Shown in pieces: positions 1 to 8,471 of a stretch of DNA of 31,626 bases. The stretch spans positions 1-31,626 of the forward strand of contig JBKHEL010000024.1 in NCBI GenBank assembly GCA_046540835.1, in the 5' to 3' direction. Source of the stretch: Coraliomargarita_B sp046540835. GTDB lineage: Bacteria > Verrucomicrobiota > Verrucomicrobiia > Opitutales > Coraliomargaritaceae. Position 1 is the stretch's first letter, and every line of letters starts with the position of its first letter. The position numbers and the translations under genes are program-made. The notes under the pieces were generated by a model. It did no database searches. It saw only the letters and a list, made by a program, of their open reading frames with translations, and had not been told where the DNA came from.

Positions 1-2
1 CG

Positions 3-2513
3 GTTCAATCCTTTATCGTCACGGATAGCAGTAAAATTGACCAAACCTTGACGGTTTCATCAATTTCCGACAAGACCTTTGATGCCGAAGATTTTGTCGT
101 AGAGGCGACGTCGAGCTCCGGTCTTCCAGTGGATATCGAGATCATCTCGGGTCCGGCGGTGATGGTGGATGCCAATACGGTATCGTTGGATGGAGTGATC
201 GGTGAGGTGATCGTGCAGCTTTCACAGGCTGGGGACGGGACCTACAATCCAGCCCCGATCCAATACGAGCGCTTTACGGTGACGAAGTCGCTTGTTTCTC
301 TAACGACACTCGAGGCGAATGGTCGTCTGGCGGAAGGAACTTCGGGAGTGGTGCAGTTTCGCCGTGTAAATGATGATTTATCCGAATCTCTGACCGTTAA
401 TATTAGCGTAGCCGGCACGGCCACCCCCGGGGAAGATTACAGCGCACTTCCCGATACCGTCACTTTCCCTGCGGGCGAGGAGTTTGTTACTCTGGATGTG
501 ACACCGCTTGCGGGCACACAGGTGGTCGGTGATGCGTCGGTGACTGTGGAGGTCACGCCGGATGCGCACTACGACGTCGCAGATCCGGATCAAGTCACGC
601 TCACTCTGGAACTCTTGGAAGCTCCGACGATTCTATCGGGGGGTCCATCCCGTGAGACCTTTTATGTGGGCGAGCCCTTCGAGTATGTCTTCGAAATTAT
701 CGGGAGCCCGGCTCCGAGTGTCACGGTCTCGGGTTTGCCGGGTTGGTTGTCTTTCGATGGGGATAAAACCCTCAGCGGCACACCGGGTCCCTCGGATTCG
801 GGGTCGACGGCCGATCTACTTGTCACGGCGACGAATGGAAGTGGTACGGATACGCTGAATATCACCTTTGACGTCGTTTTTGAGACGGCAGACATGGTGA
901 TTCTAAATCCGGCAAACAACGCCTTTCACTATGCTGATGAACTCCTCACCCTTGAGGGTGAAATGAATTTGACCTACGGCGTGTTTCACCAGGAGGAGAC
1001 GGAATGGAGTTCCGATATTGACGGTGTGCTCGGGGCGGGGCTGACTGTGGACGTCAGCGATTTAAGCACGGGCTTTCACGAAATATCTTTGACCGGGACC
1101 AACGGGCAGTCGGTTCAATCCTCCACCAGTGTCATTCTGGAAGTGCGTCCTCCGCTGGCAGAGCCGCGGATTTTAGCTCAACCGGAATCGGCTAGTGGTT
1201 TTGTGACACTGGATGCCTCCTTCAGTGCAGAGGCCGAAGGCTTGGGGACCCTTTCTTATCAGTGGCTGAAGGATGGGGAGCCCTTGGCGAACAATGATCG
1301 TATAAGCGGCGCGCAGACGCCGAACCTGGAAGTGGCGAATCTGGTGGATACCGATGATGGCTTCTACAGTTTGGAGGTGACGAACGATCTGGGGTCGACT
1401 ATTTCCGATCCAGCGCGGTTGAACGTCCTCGATATTCCTTCCACCTACGTATACCTCGACTTCGGGACGAATATCGATGATCCCGGCCCGAATTGGAATA
1501 CGGTGGGAGATGAGCCGATTTCGACAGATTTCATCAACTGGCTCTCCGGTGAGATTACCAGTAATGTGGCTATCGAGAAGATCGCCGTTGTCGGCGACGG
1601 GCTTCAGCTATCGGGAGCAGAGAATACCTGGGGCGTCCGGGAAGTTATCCCCGAGTGGGGCGATCCGCTGGCCCTCTCGGATCGGATGTGGGTCGATGAG
1701 AATGAGCAGGCAAGGCTCCGGATTCACAATCTTACACCGGGAGCGAAGTATGATATCGAAATCGCGTCCTCGTTTGCTGCGACATCAGTTGCCGGAAGCG
1801 AGGCCGGAGTGTTCCGGGTCGAGGGTGCCAGTGGACTGGTTGAGGGCTTCAACGCCTTTACGGGAGAAAGCCGAGGGACGGAGGTTCGCTGGGTATCCCG
1901 CGGACCGAATGACGCTGGTGATGAAGAAAGCGAAGAAGGGTGGCTGTATTGGCCCCGGGTTGAAGCCGACACCAACGGAGAAATCCAGATTTACCTTGAA
2001 GCCCTGGGTGGCCTGTCCCGCGTCTCTGTGAATGCGATGCGCCTTATTGAACTGACCGGGAGTGACTCGATCCAGCCGAGCCAGCTCGAGATCTGGAGGG
2101 AACTCTACTTCGGCAGTCTGGAAAATGAGGGAGAGGCTGCCGATGATGCAAATCCCACTGGCGATGGGTTGGTGAACCTGCTGAAGTATGCGGTCGGGCT
2201 AAATCCCCTGGTCGTGGCAGGATCGGAAGAGCGGAAAATTGTTTCCCTGCAATCAGCCGGGGATCAACGGGTTGTGGATCTTCGCATCCCCGAGGTTTTG
2301 GAACGTCCCGACATTCGCTATTTCGTGGAGTATTCCGAAGATTTGCAGAGTTGGAATCCAATTGCCGAAGCGGACGGGGGGCCAAATTTCCAACCTTTGC
2401 CGGATACCGTCGCCACGGATGCCCAGCGCCTAGGCGATATTGTCCGTATTCCCCTGTCTGCCGATATTACGGAAAACGGGTTCTTTCGTCTTCACGTCGA
2501 ATGGGTGGACTGA
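3..2513 (+). CDS. Large secreted surface protein, 5' end outside window (MBG-like / Calx-beta / Ig-like modules)
   Basis: The frame is open from the first bases, so the gene starts upstream; the TTG at 48 is only an internal codon. Numbering from that codon, residues 1-80 resemble an MBG-type bacterial Ig repeat, about 95-190 are a Calx-beta domain (GEDYSALPDTVTFPAGE, then VTVEV), about 193-278 a putative-Ig (He_PIG) module (PGWLSFDG, LSGTPG), and about 375-462 an I-set-like Ig domain (YQWLKDGEPL, DDGFYSLEVTN). From 466 a module opens with YLDFGT. The tail carries DDANPTGDGLVNLLKYAVG and ends FFRLHVEWVD, typical of verrucomicrobial extracellular proteins. It has no PEP-CTERM anchor of its own. 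By family it should be an extracellular binding or adhesion protein; no catalytic domain is visible. Function is uncertain, but its status as a real gene is secure. Confidence 0.85.
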   Translation, partial: VQSFIVTDSSKIDQTLTVSSISDKTFDAEDFVVEATSSSGLPVDIEIISGPAVMVDANTVSLDGVIGEVIVQLSQAGDGTYNPAPIQYERFTVTKSLVSLTTLEANGRLAEGTSGVVQFRRVNDDLSESLTVNISVAGTATPGEDYSALPDTVTFPAGEEFVTLDVTPLAGTQVVGDASVTVEVTPDAHYDVADPDQVTLTLELLEAPTILSGGPSRETFYVGEPFEYVFEIIGSPAPSVTVSGLPGWLSFDGDKTLSGTPGPSDSGSTADLLVTATNGSGTDTLNITFDVVFETADMVILNPANNAFHYADELLTLEGEMNLTYGVFHQEETEWSSDIDGVLGAGLTVDVSDLSTGFHEISLTGTNGQSVQSSTSVILEVRPPLAEPRILAQPESASGFVTLDASFSAEAEGLGTLSYQWLKDGEPLANNDRISGAQTPNLEVANLVDTDDGFYSLEVTNDLGSTISDPARLNVLDIPSTYVYLDFGTNIDDPGPNWNTVGDEPISTDFINWLSGEITSNVAIEKIAVVGDGLQLSGAENTWGVREVIPEWGDPLALSDRMWVDENEQARLRIHNLTPGAKYDIEIASSFAATSVAGSEAGVFRVEGASGLVEGFNAFTGESRGTEVRWVSRGPNDAGDEESEEGWLYWPRVEADTNGEIQIYLEALGGLSRVSVNAMRLIELTGSDSIQPSQLEIWRELYFGSLENEGEAADDANPTGDGLVNLLKYAVGLNPLVVAGSEERKIVSLQSAGDQRVVDLRIPEVLERPDIRYFVEYSEDLQSWNPIAEADGGPNFQPLPDTVATDAQRLGDIVRIPLSADITENGFFRLHVEWVD

Positions 2514-2574
2514 GCGTATTGAGGAACCCGAGCACGCGATAATCCCAAATATTGGAACTGAGGGGAGGTGTCGG

Positions 2575-2688
2575 GTGGCCTTGCAAAGCAAACCCGTCAT
2601 GCCGGTCCCGGAACCGGCCGCAGGGGCGCTCGGACTCGGAATCTTCGCTCTGGCCTTGACCGCCTGGAGCCGAAGGAAAGCTCGATGA
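2575..2688 (+). pseudogene. Orphan PEP-CTERM sorting tail (gene remnant)
   Basis: About 60 bases after the stop of the surface protein, in a different frame, a short reading frame encodes MPVPEPAAGALGLGIFALAL followed by TAWSRRKAR. This is a complete PEP-CTERM signal: PEP box, one hydrophobic segment and a basic end. The nearest starts are GTG 2575, TTG 2581 and ATG 2599, giving at most 37 residues and no room for a signal peptide or passenger domain. I read it as the 3' stub of a lost PEP-CTERM gene. Alternatively it is the former anchor of the neighbouring protein, separated by a frame change, although that protein has a natural-looking end. Confidence 0.6.
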
Positions 2689-2711
2689 GATAGTCCGCCT
2701 CTTCCCAAAAA

Positions 2712-2751
2712 CTCGACAAGTGCGAAGCGAGACCTTAAACCGCTTGTCGAG
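2712..2751 (+). promoter_or_regulatory. Inverted repeat touching the start codon of the sensor kinase
   Basis: CTCGACAAG at 2712-2720 is matched exactly by CTTGTCGAG at 2743-2751, and the stem extends inward by a G-T and a G-C pair (11 positions, loop about 18 nt). The second arm ends at the base before the ATG at 2752. In RNA the hairpin would cover the ribosome-binding region; in DNA it could be an operator. No T-run follows, so it is not an ordinary terminator. Confidence 0.5.
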
Positions 2752-4572
2752 ATGGAGTTGAGCGGACTATCGACGGGCACCAGTATTCTCGCCTTGGCGG
2801 GTTGCCTGGCCGTTGGCTGTCCGCTGGACGCCGCAGAGGCGCCCCTCCGCCCGGTAAACCTGCAAATGCAGTGGCGCCACTCCTTCCAATACGCGGGCTA
2901 TTATGCCGCGATCAAGCAGGGCTACTACGCGGAAGCGGGGATCGAGCTGAAGCTGCATCAGCTGCCTCCGGACGGCTTTTACTGGCAACGGGTGATCAAC
3001 GGAGAGGCCGAGTTCGGCGAGATGTCGGCTTCGCTCACCCTTTTGCGCGCGGAAGGACAACCGGTGGTCCTGCTGGCACCGATCGCGCAGCACGCCGGGG
3101 CCACCATCGCGGTGCGTGCCGACGACGATATACGGAACGTGCATGATCTCCACGGCAAGCGCGTCATGATATGGGACCAGGCGATTCTGCTTCCCGCCTA
3201 CTTGAAAGCGGAGGGTCTGACATCGGGAGACTACATCCGGGTTCCCCATAACTACGACCCCGACATGCTCATCGAGGGCCGGGTGGATGCGATGGCTGCG
3301 TATCCACAGTATGACGGGTATTTTTTCGATCAATCGGGAACCGAGGTGCGCTATTTTCAGCCGCAAGCAAGCGGGGTCGATTTCTACGGTGTTTGCCTCT
3401 ATACGACGGAGTCTTTTCTCGAAGCGGAACCGGAATTGGTGCGTGATTTCCGCGAGGCGACGCTGAGGGGGTATGCTTATGCCTTGGAGCCCGAAAATCT
3501 GGACGAAATGGTCGCTCTCGTCAAAGAGCGCTACGCGCCGCAGGTGGAGGAGGCCCTGCTCCGCCACGAGGCCGGGGTCTTTCGCGGTCTCGTCCAGCCG
3601 GACTATGTGGAACTCGGGCACGTCAACCCTGCGCGCTGGGAGCGAACGCTTGAAGTGATCCGCGATCTTGGGTTGGTTGCGGCGGATGCGAGCCTTCCGG
3701 AACGCTTTTTCTACGACCCGAATCCCGAGCCCGACTACGAACGCCTATACCGGGCGCTTGCGGTCGTCGGCGCGGTCGGCCTGGTGGGCGCGATCGTGGG
3801 GCTGGCGTTCTTCGTGCAAAACCGACTCCTGAAACGGCACATCCGGCGAAGACACGCGGCCGAACAGGCGTTGCGCGAACGTGGCGCCGAACTCGCGGGG
3901 ATCGTGCGCGAGCGGGAACAGGCCCTGTCCATCCTTTCGCACGACCTGCGTCAGCCGATCAGCGGAGTGCTGACCTACATGAATCTTTTGGAGGACCAGT
4001 CGTTTTCGCCCTCCAGTGAGGAGGGGCGTCAGCTCACCCGGGAAGTCAACCGTTCCGCCCACCGCACCATGCATCGCTTGGAGAACTTGCTGAACTGGAT
4101 TCGCAACCGGCAATCCGTCCGGAAAGCCCGTTGGCAGGCGGACCTGTCGGTCGAAGCGCTGGTGGACGAATGCGAGGAAGGTTTGAGGTGGTTGATGGCG
4201 GACCGGCGCGTGCGGCTGGTTCGTGGCATTCCCCATGGCTTGACCGTCCGGGCGGACCGGGAGCACCTCGTGATCGTGCTCGGCAATCTGTTACACAATG
4301 CGATCAAATACTGTCGCTCCGAAGGGCAGGTCGAGATCGGCGCGGATTCGGATGACGCGGAGGTCTGGATTTACGTGCGCGACGAGGGGCCCGGCTTGCA
4401 GACGCCTCTCGACAAAGACGGACTTCCCGAGCCGAGCGGTGCGCGCGGGGGCACTGGTCTGGGGCTGGCGCTTTGCCGGGAGCTGCTGACGGAGATGGGT
4501 TCCGAGCTTTATTTCCGGACCCCGCCGGACGGCGGTCTCGAGGTCGGTTTTCGGCTCAAAGACGGGCAGTGA
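2752..4572 (+). CDS. Hybrid sensor: NMT1/THI5-like periplasmic binding domain fused to histidine kinase
   Basis: 606 aa. Residues 1-29 form a signal-like segment. Residues about 33-260 are an NMT1/THI5-type (SBP_bac) ligand domain (QWRHSFQYAGYYAAIKQGYY, GEMSASLTLLRAEGQPVV). A transmembrane helix lies at about 335-354 and a short coiled region follows. The HisKA H-box is SILSHDLRQP with phospho-acceptor H397. The ATPase has N-box GNLLHNAIKY (511-520), G1 DEGPGL (544-549) and G2 GGTGLGLAL (566-574). The family NMT1 domain binds the pyrimidine precursor of thiamine or similar small molecules in ABC uptake; here it is inferred to be the periplasmic sensor. The LytTR regulator on the opposite strand, 40 bp past the stop, is the likely partner. 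No in-frame start exists upstream back to the stop at 2686, which fixes ATG 2752. No strong Shine-Dalgarno is visible. Confidence 0.88.
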   Translation: MELSGLSTGTSILALAGCLAVGCPLDAAEAPLRPVNLQMQWRHSFQYAGYYAAIKQGYYAEAGIELKLHQLPPDGFYWQRVINGEAEFGEMSASLTLLRAEGQPVVLLAPIAQHAGATIAVRADDDIRNVHDLHGKRVMIWDQAILLPAYLKAEGLTSGDYIRVPHNYDPDMLIEGRVDAMAAYPQYDGYFFDQSGTEVRYFQPQASGVDFYGVCLYTTESFLEAEPELVRDFREATLRGYAYALEPENLDEMVALVKERYAPQVEEALLRHEAGVFRGLVQPDYVELGHVNPARWERTLEVIRDLGLVAADASLPERFFYDPNPEPDYERLYRALAVVGAVGLVGAIVGLAFFVQNRLLKRHIRRRHAAEQALRERGAELAGIVREREQALSILSHDLRQPISGVLTYMNLLEDQSFSPSSEEGRQLTREVNRSAHRTMHRLENLLNWIRNRQSVRKARWQADLSVEALVDECEEGLRWLMADRRVRLVRGIPHGLTVRADREHLVIVLGNLLHNAIKYCRSEGQVEIGADSDDAEVWIYVRDEGPGLQTPLDKDGLPEPSGARGGTGLGLALCRELLTEMGSELYFRTPPDGGLEVGFRLKDGQ

Positions 4573-4612
4573 AGCCGATTCCATTCAGTCTCCGCTCGGA
4601 CGCGCCGGACGC

Positions 4613-5401
4613 TCAGAGAATCACGCCCGATTGCTCCATCTCTTCCAGCCGCTCGATCGCCGTCCGCCCCAATTCGAGTGGCTCGTCGGCTCCCTTGAAG
4701 TAGACGTAACCGATGCGGGAGGGACGCTTTTCCAAGTAGTCGATCCGTTCGATATTCAGGATCGAGGACCGGTCGATCCGGCGAAAATATTCCGGTGGAA
4801 GGCGCCGTTCCCATTCCTGCAAAGGTTGCCGGCTCAGGACCGGGCGTCCGCCGGTTCGTTCGACCCGGCTGTATTTCGCGTCGGAGATGACGGAGATGAT
4901 TTCGGAGACCTGAACGAAGTAACGACGGTGGCCCTCCACCAAAACCACTCGTTCGTCCATGCCGAGCACCGCCGCGCCCGTGGGCCTGTCCTTGGCGGTG
5001 GCTTGAGGGTCGGTCACCCGGGCGATCGCCTGGTGCAGGCGCGACTCGGTCAGGGGCTTGTGGATGTAGTCGACGGCCGCGACGTCAAAGGCACGGACCG
5101 CATATCTCGAGGAATGGCTGATACAGACGACCGCTGGATTGAAGCTGAGCTTTTCGAGCAGTTCGAAGCCGCTTTCCTCGCCGAGTTCGATGTCGAGAAA
5201 GATGAGGTCCGGCCGCAGATGCTCTGCGGCGTCCATCCCCTCGGAGGCCGATGCCGCTTCTCCGCAAAGATCGACGCCTGCGATTCCGCCCAGGAGCGAG
5301 CGCAACTGAACCCGGACGACCATTTCGTCGTCCACCACCAATGCACGCAGTTCGCTCGGACGCGTCATGCTTGGAGAGCCGGGAATGATGCCGGGTGACA
5401 T
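4613..5401 (-). CDS. LytTR-family response regulator
   Basis: 262 aa from the outer ATG. An inner ATG at 5368 (MTRPSELRALVVDDE) starts directly at the receiver domain and may be the true start; neither has a clear ribosome-binding site. The receiver has acid pocket D24/D25, phospho-acceptor D70 (LIFLDIELGEESG) and conserved K115 (HKPL). The C-terminal LytTR DNA-binding domain covers about 151-258 (YFVQVSEIISVISDAKYSRV, RIDRSSILNI). LytTR regulators bind tandem direct repeats and typically serve LytS or HPK families; pairing with a HisKA kinase is less common. The convergent arrangement with the NMT1-type kinase (40 bp between stops) suggests one two-component system. Confidence 0.85.
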   Translation of the reverse strand: MSPGIIPGSPSMTRPSELRALVVDDEMVVRVQLRSLLGGIAGVDLCGEAASASEGMDAAEHLRPDLIFLDIELGEESGFELLEKLSFNPAVVCISHSSRYAVRAFDVAAVDYIHKPLTESRLHQAIARVTDPQATAKDRPTGAAVLGMDERVVLVEGHRRYFVQVSEIISVISDAKYSRVERTGGRPVLSRQPLQEWERRLPPEYFRRIDRSSILNIERIDYLEKRPSRIGYVYFKGADEPLELGRTAIERLEEMEQSGVIL

Positions 5402-5605
5402 GATTATGGACGTAAGTATTTCATGTTGGAAATAGGAGTTTCTCGTAACGGGTGGCCGATTGAAAATGGGGTTAAGGCCTTATTTCGGAGGTTTCAATCC
5501 CTTATCTGGCGAATTCGTCGCTGGAGTACTGACATGAAGAATGGAGCCACTCTTTCTTCTGTCGAAACAGCAAGCCCTAAACAACAGCCTATTCCTTTAG
5601 CTACT

Positions 5606-6223
5606 ATGCAAACGAAGCAAATCCTGGTTCTCACATTCTGCGCAATTACAGCCTCGTCTGCTACGGCGGCGATTTTTGTTTCCGGGGACTTATCCTCCGA
5701 GGACATCATCGCTTCTCATGATGGTGACAACATCTACATCGATATCGGCAACAACTCGGCAACCGCCGCAACCTCTGGGACGTGGGACTTGCGTCTATCT
5801 TTTGAGGCCGCTGAGCAACCCGTCTTCGAAGGAACAGACTCTCCGCCCGATTTCTACGCCGTCCATACAGTCACCACCGGGACCGCGCCCTTTTTCACGT
5901 CCTATGTTGCGCTGATGGAGAGCGGGGACGCTCCCACAGGGGAAACCGCTTTTGCGGATGATGGTATGGAAAATAACGGTCTCGGACCCTGGAACGCCGG
6001 AACGGATACGATTACAGGTTATGCAACCTTTCAAAGCGAAACCGGACAAGGTTGGGCTCACCTGCTCTATGACGACGGGGCCAACTCGGTCCAGCTTCTG
6101 GAATTCGCTTATAATGACAGCGGTACTCTCAACGCCGGAGCGGTCCCCGAACCCTCGACATATCCAGCCATTACAGGCGTGTTCGCGCTCGGCATGGCAC
6201 TCTGGCGCCGCCGTAAACGATAA
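5606..6223 (+). CDS. PEP-CTERM sorting-domain protein
   Basis: 205 aa from ATG 5606 (MQTKQILVLTFCAITASSAT), chosen because it begins a standard signal peptide with cleavage after TAA; the frame is open further upstream to 5423 but that extension looks non-coding. The mature part is acidic, rich in Thr, Ser and Gly, and ends GAVPEPSTYPAITGVFALGM then ALWRRRKR: a PEP-CTERM signal for an exosortase-like sorting enzyme. By family it is exported and anchored, cleaved or released at the cell surface. No enzymatic motif is visible. The start lacks a Shine-Dalgarno, as does the next gene. The 204 bases upstream hold no other gene that I can support. It sits 22 bp before a second PEP-CTERM gene. Confidence 0.85.
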   Translation: MQTKQILVLTFCAITASSATAAIFVSGDLSSEDIIASHDGDNIYIDIGNNSATAATSGTWDLRLSFEAAEQPVFEGTDSPPDFYAVHTVTTGTAPFFTSYVALMESGDAPTGETAFADDGMENNGLGPWNAGTDTITGYATFQSETGQGWAHLLYDDGANSVQLLEFAYNDSGTLNAGAVPEPSTYPAITGVFALGMALWRRRKR

Positions 6224-6245
6224 TCCACCAATAACTCTCTTCGCT

Positions 6246-6845
6246 ATGAAAAAAGCTCTATTAGTTCTCGCGCTCAGCGCCTTAACCGCCTCGACCTCGC
6301 CTGCGGCCATCGTTATCACCGCCTCCGAGGTAGGCGACGATCTTGTCTTCAACGCATCAGGATCCGCGAACCTTGCAGATGATAGTTTTACACCGCTTGG
6401 GAGCGACACTTGGCCTTATGGAGGCTACACCATGGCGCGGGACGACACTGCCATTGCCGGTCCCACAGGTTCCGGGGAGGTTGACGCTTATACCGGATTC
6501 GAGAGCACGAGCACTTTCGGCTCCCCCAACAACCTTGCTTATGGAGCGGATTCCGGCAGTGGACAGTTCGTGGGCGTCCGCGGCGGCGGCGACTTTCCGA
6601 TATTGATCGTGCCTCAAGGCTACACCAGCGGAGACACGATCACTGCGACAAGCACCTTCGAGGGGCTGTCATTCGACGAGCTGGGAATCGCCCCGGGCGA
6701 CTACACATGGACCTGGGGTAGCGGGGACAATACAGACTCGCTGACATTTACAGCCGTTCCCGAACCTTCCACCTACGCGCTCCTAGCGGGTGCGCTGGCC
6801 TTGGGCCTGGCGATCTGTCGTCGCCGCTCCGCGAGCAGCATATGA
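6246..6845 (+). CDS. PEP-CTERM sorting-domain protein
   Basis: 199 aa. ATG 6246 opens a classical signal peptide (MKKALLVLALSALTASTSPA). The mature region contains GSGEVDAYTGFEST, NNLAYGADSG and GDYTWTWGSGDNTDSLTF, a beta-rich pattern seen in small PEP-CTERM proteins; the end is VPEPSTYALLAGALALGLAI then CRRRSASSI. Role at the cell surface is inferred only. It lies 22 bp downstream of the other PEP-CTERM gene on the same strand, so co-transcription is likely, but the two passenger regions are not obviously alike, so this need not be a recent duplication. Confidence 0.87.
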   Translation: MKKALLVLALSALTASTSPAAIVITASEVGDDLVFNASGSANLADDSFTPLGSDTWPYGGYTMARDDTAIAGPTGSGEVDAYTGFESTSTFGSPNNLAYGADSGSGQFVGVRGGGDFPILIVPQGYTSGDTITATSTFEGLSFDELGIAPGDYTWTWGSGDNTDSLTFTAVPEPSTYALLAGALALGLAICRRRSASSI

Positions 6846-7021
6846 AGGAGCGGCATGCGGCTGACGCGGAGGCAACAGGCGTAATGCTATCGCTTCGTCA
6901 GCGGCGAACCGGTCAATCTGGTGGAGGATTGAGTTTTAAAGAGTTCGATATTGGGCAGCTGTTCGCACAAGAGGGCCAATCCGGCGACCTTTCAGGGCGC
7001 GCCTTTGGGCTGGATCTGGTT

Positions 7022-7067
7022 CCACGGGTTAAAAACCCGTGGCTTTGAAACCTTGCCCCTTCAGGGC
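7022..7067. repeat. REP-like double hairpin (copy 1)
   Basis: In the 333-base gap between 6846 and 7178 the only structure seen is CCACGGGTTAAAAACCCGTGG (perfect stem, 7022-7042 within the run) followed by GCCCCTTCAGGGC (7055-7067). The same two-hairpin layout with compensating base changes recurs at 22297-22342. No gene is supported in the rest of the gap. Confidence 0.7.
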
Positions 7068-7178
7068 ATGAAGGAGAACCAGGATGTGGATACTCGTCAG
7101 CGCAAAAGGCGGGCATCCAACTTGCGACACAGTCCACCTGTGAAACGGGTTTTAGTGAGTTTTGCAACCACCACTTGA

Positions 7179-8471
7179 TCAATCACGCCGCTTCCCGGCG
7201 TTGACCTCGCTGCATCCCCGAAGTACCCACCACCCGAGGAGAAGATAGGCGGGTATGGCCACCAGGCCGACGCGCTGGCTACCGGTCAGCGCGGTGAGTC
7301 CGGCGACGGTCAGTGGGCCCAGAAAAGCGGTGGATTTGTCGGCCAGGGCGTAGAGGCCGAACATCTGGGCGCGGAGCGCCTCGGGGGCGGCATGGGCGAG
7401 ATAAGAACGGCTGGCCGATTGAGCGGGTCCGACGAACAATCCAAGAACGAGGCCGAAAATCCAGAACCACAGTTCGTTCGGGGCCAGAAGAATGGCCGCC
7501 GAAAATACGATGAGCCCGCCCAAGGTGCTTCGAATGGTATACCGGCTGCCCAGTCGATCGTCCATTTTTCCGAAAGCGACGGCACCGATGCCGGCTGAAA
7601 TACTCAGGGCGATTCCGAAGAGAAGCACCTCGCTCTCGCTCATGCCGAATGTGCCGGCGGCATAGACGCCGCCCAGGGCGAAGATGGTGACGAGTCCGTT
7701 GGTGTAGAGGGCGCGGGCGACGAGGAAGCGCACGATGTTGGCGTGGCTGCGGATATCGCGGAAGCTGTCGCGCAATTGCACGAAGCCTTGGTCCACGCTT
7801 TGGCGCCAGCTTTGGCCCGTCGATCTTCGGTCGGGGGTGAGAAGTAAGAGCGGGATCGAAAAGACCAGCAACCATGCTCCGACAAAAGGAAAGCTGGCCC
7901 GTATATGCCGGGCCGACTCTTGGTCGAGTTGGAACAGCGCACCGTCCGCCACGAAAAGATAAAGCACCGCGAGCAAGCAGCAAATGCCCCCCAGATAGCC
8001 CACCGCCCAGCCCCGGCCCGACCAGCGGCCTGTGTTCTGCCGCGAAACCAGATCGCTGAAAAGCGCATTGTAAAAAACCGTTGCCATCTGCACGCCGAAA
8101 GACGCGATGGCGAGGAGTGCGATGGCCAGCCACTGATAGGCGGGATCCGGGCGTGCCCACCACAGACAGGACGTGGCTACGGCGCAGAGTAGGGTAAATC
8201 CCGCCAGCCAGGGTTTGCGTCGCCCCGCACGGTCGGCGATCGCTCCGAGCACGGGGCCACAGACGGCCACGATCAGGCCGGTGACGCCGATGGTCGTGCT
8301 CCAGCGAACCGTGCCCTGCTCCGCATCGGCGGATAATTGGTTGGTGAAATACGCGGCGAAGACAAAGGTCTGGATGACCGTGGCAAAGGATTGGTTGGCC
8401 CAGTCGTAGAAGGTCCAGGCCCAGAGGCCACGGGTCGAGGGGGTGCGTTTCTTGTCGGTCTTTTGACTCAA
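7179..8471 (-). CDS. UMF1-type MFS transporter
   Basis: 430 aa with about 12 hydrophobic helices. The N-terminal WAWTFYDWANQSFATVIQTF followed by AYF is the hallmark of the UMF1 / Atg22-like branch of the major facilitator superfamily; the MFS loop GAIADRAGRRKPWL lies between helices 2 and 3. Substrate unknown. The start is a TTG whose first base overlaps the TGA of the upstream acyltransferase gene (TTGA, 8468-8471), with a GGGAG-like ribosome-binding site inside the end of that gene, so translation is probably coupled. The pairing with a phospholipid acyltransferase suggests a lipid or lysophospholipid role, but that is inference. Confidence 0.85.
   Translation of the reverse strand: MSQKTDKKRTPSTRGLWAWTFYDWANQSFATVIQTFVFAAYFTNQLSADAEQGTVRWSTTIGVTGLIVAVCGPVLGAIADRAGRRKPWLAGFTLLCAVATSCLWWARPDPAYQWLAIALLAIASFGVQMATVFYNALFSDLVSRQNTGRWSGRGWAVGYLGGICCLLAVLYLFVADGALFQLDQESARHIRASFPFVGAWLLVFSIPLLLLTPDRRSTGQSWRQSVDQGFVQLRDSFRDIRSHANIVRFLVARALYTNGLVTIFALGGVYAAGTFGMSESEVLLFGIALSISAGIGAVAFGKMDDRLGSRYTIRSTLGGLIVFSAAILLAPNELWFWIFGLVLGLFVGPAQSASRSYLAHAAPEALRAQMFGLYALADKSTAFLGPLTVAGLTALTGSQRVGLVAIPAYLLLGWWVLRGCSEVNAGKRRD

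Noticed and set aside
2440..2600. Direct frameshift fusion of the surface protein to the PEP-CTERM tail
   Set aside because: The surface protein ends naturally (FFRLHVEWVD), and the stretch between the stop and the tail does not read like protein.
3074..3089. TGGCAC-N8-GC match inside the sensor kinase
   Set aside because: Inside a coding region with a poor -12 half; no gene start downstream.
2767..3621. Long minus-strand open frame opposite the sensor kinase
   Set aside because: It is the antisense shadow of the NMT1-type domain in GC-rich codons; no domain or start signal.
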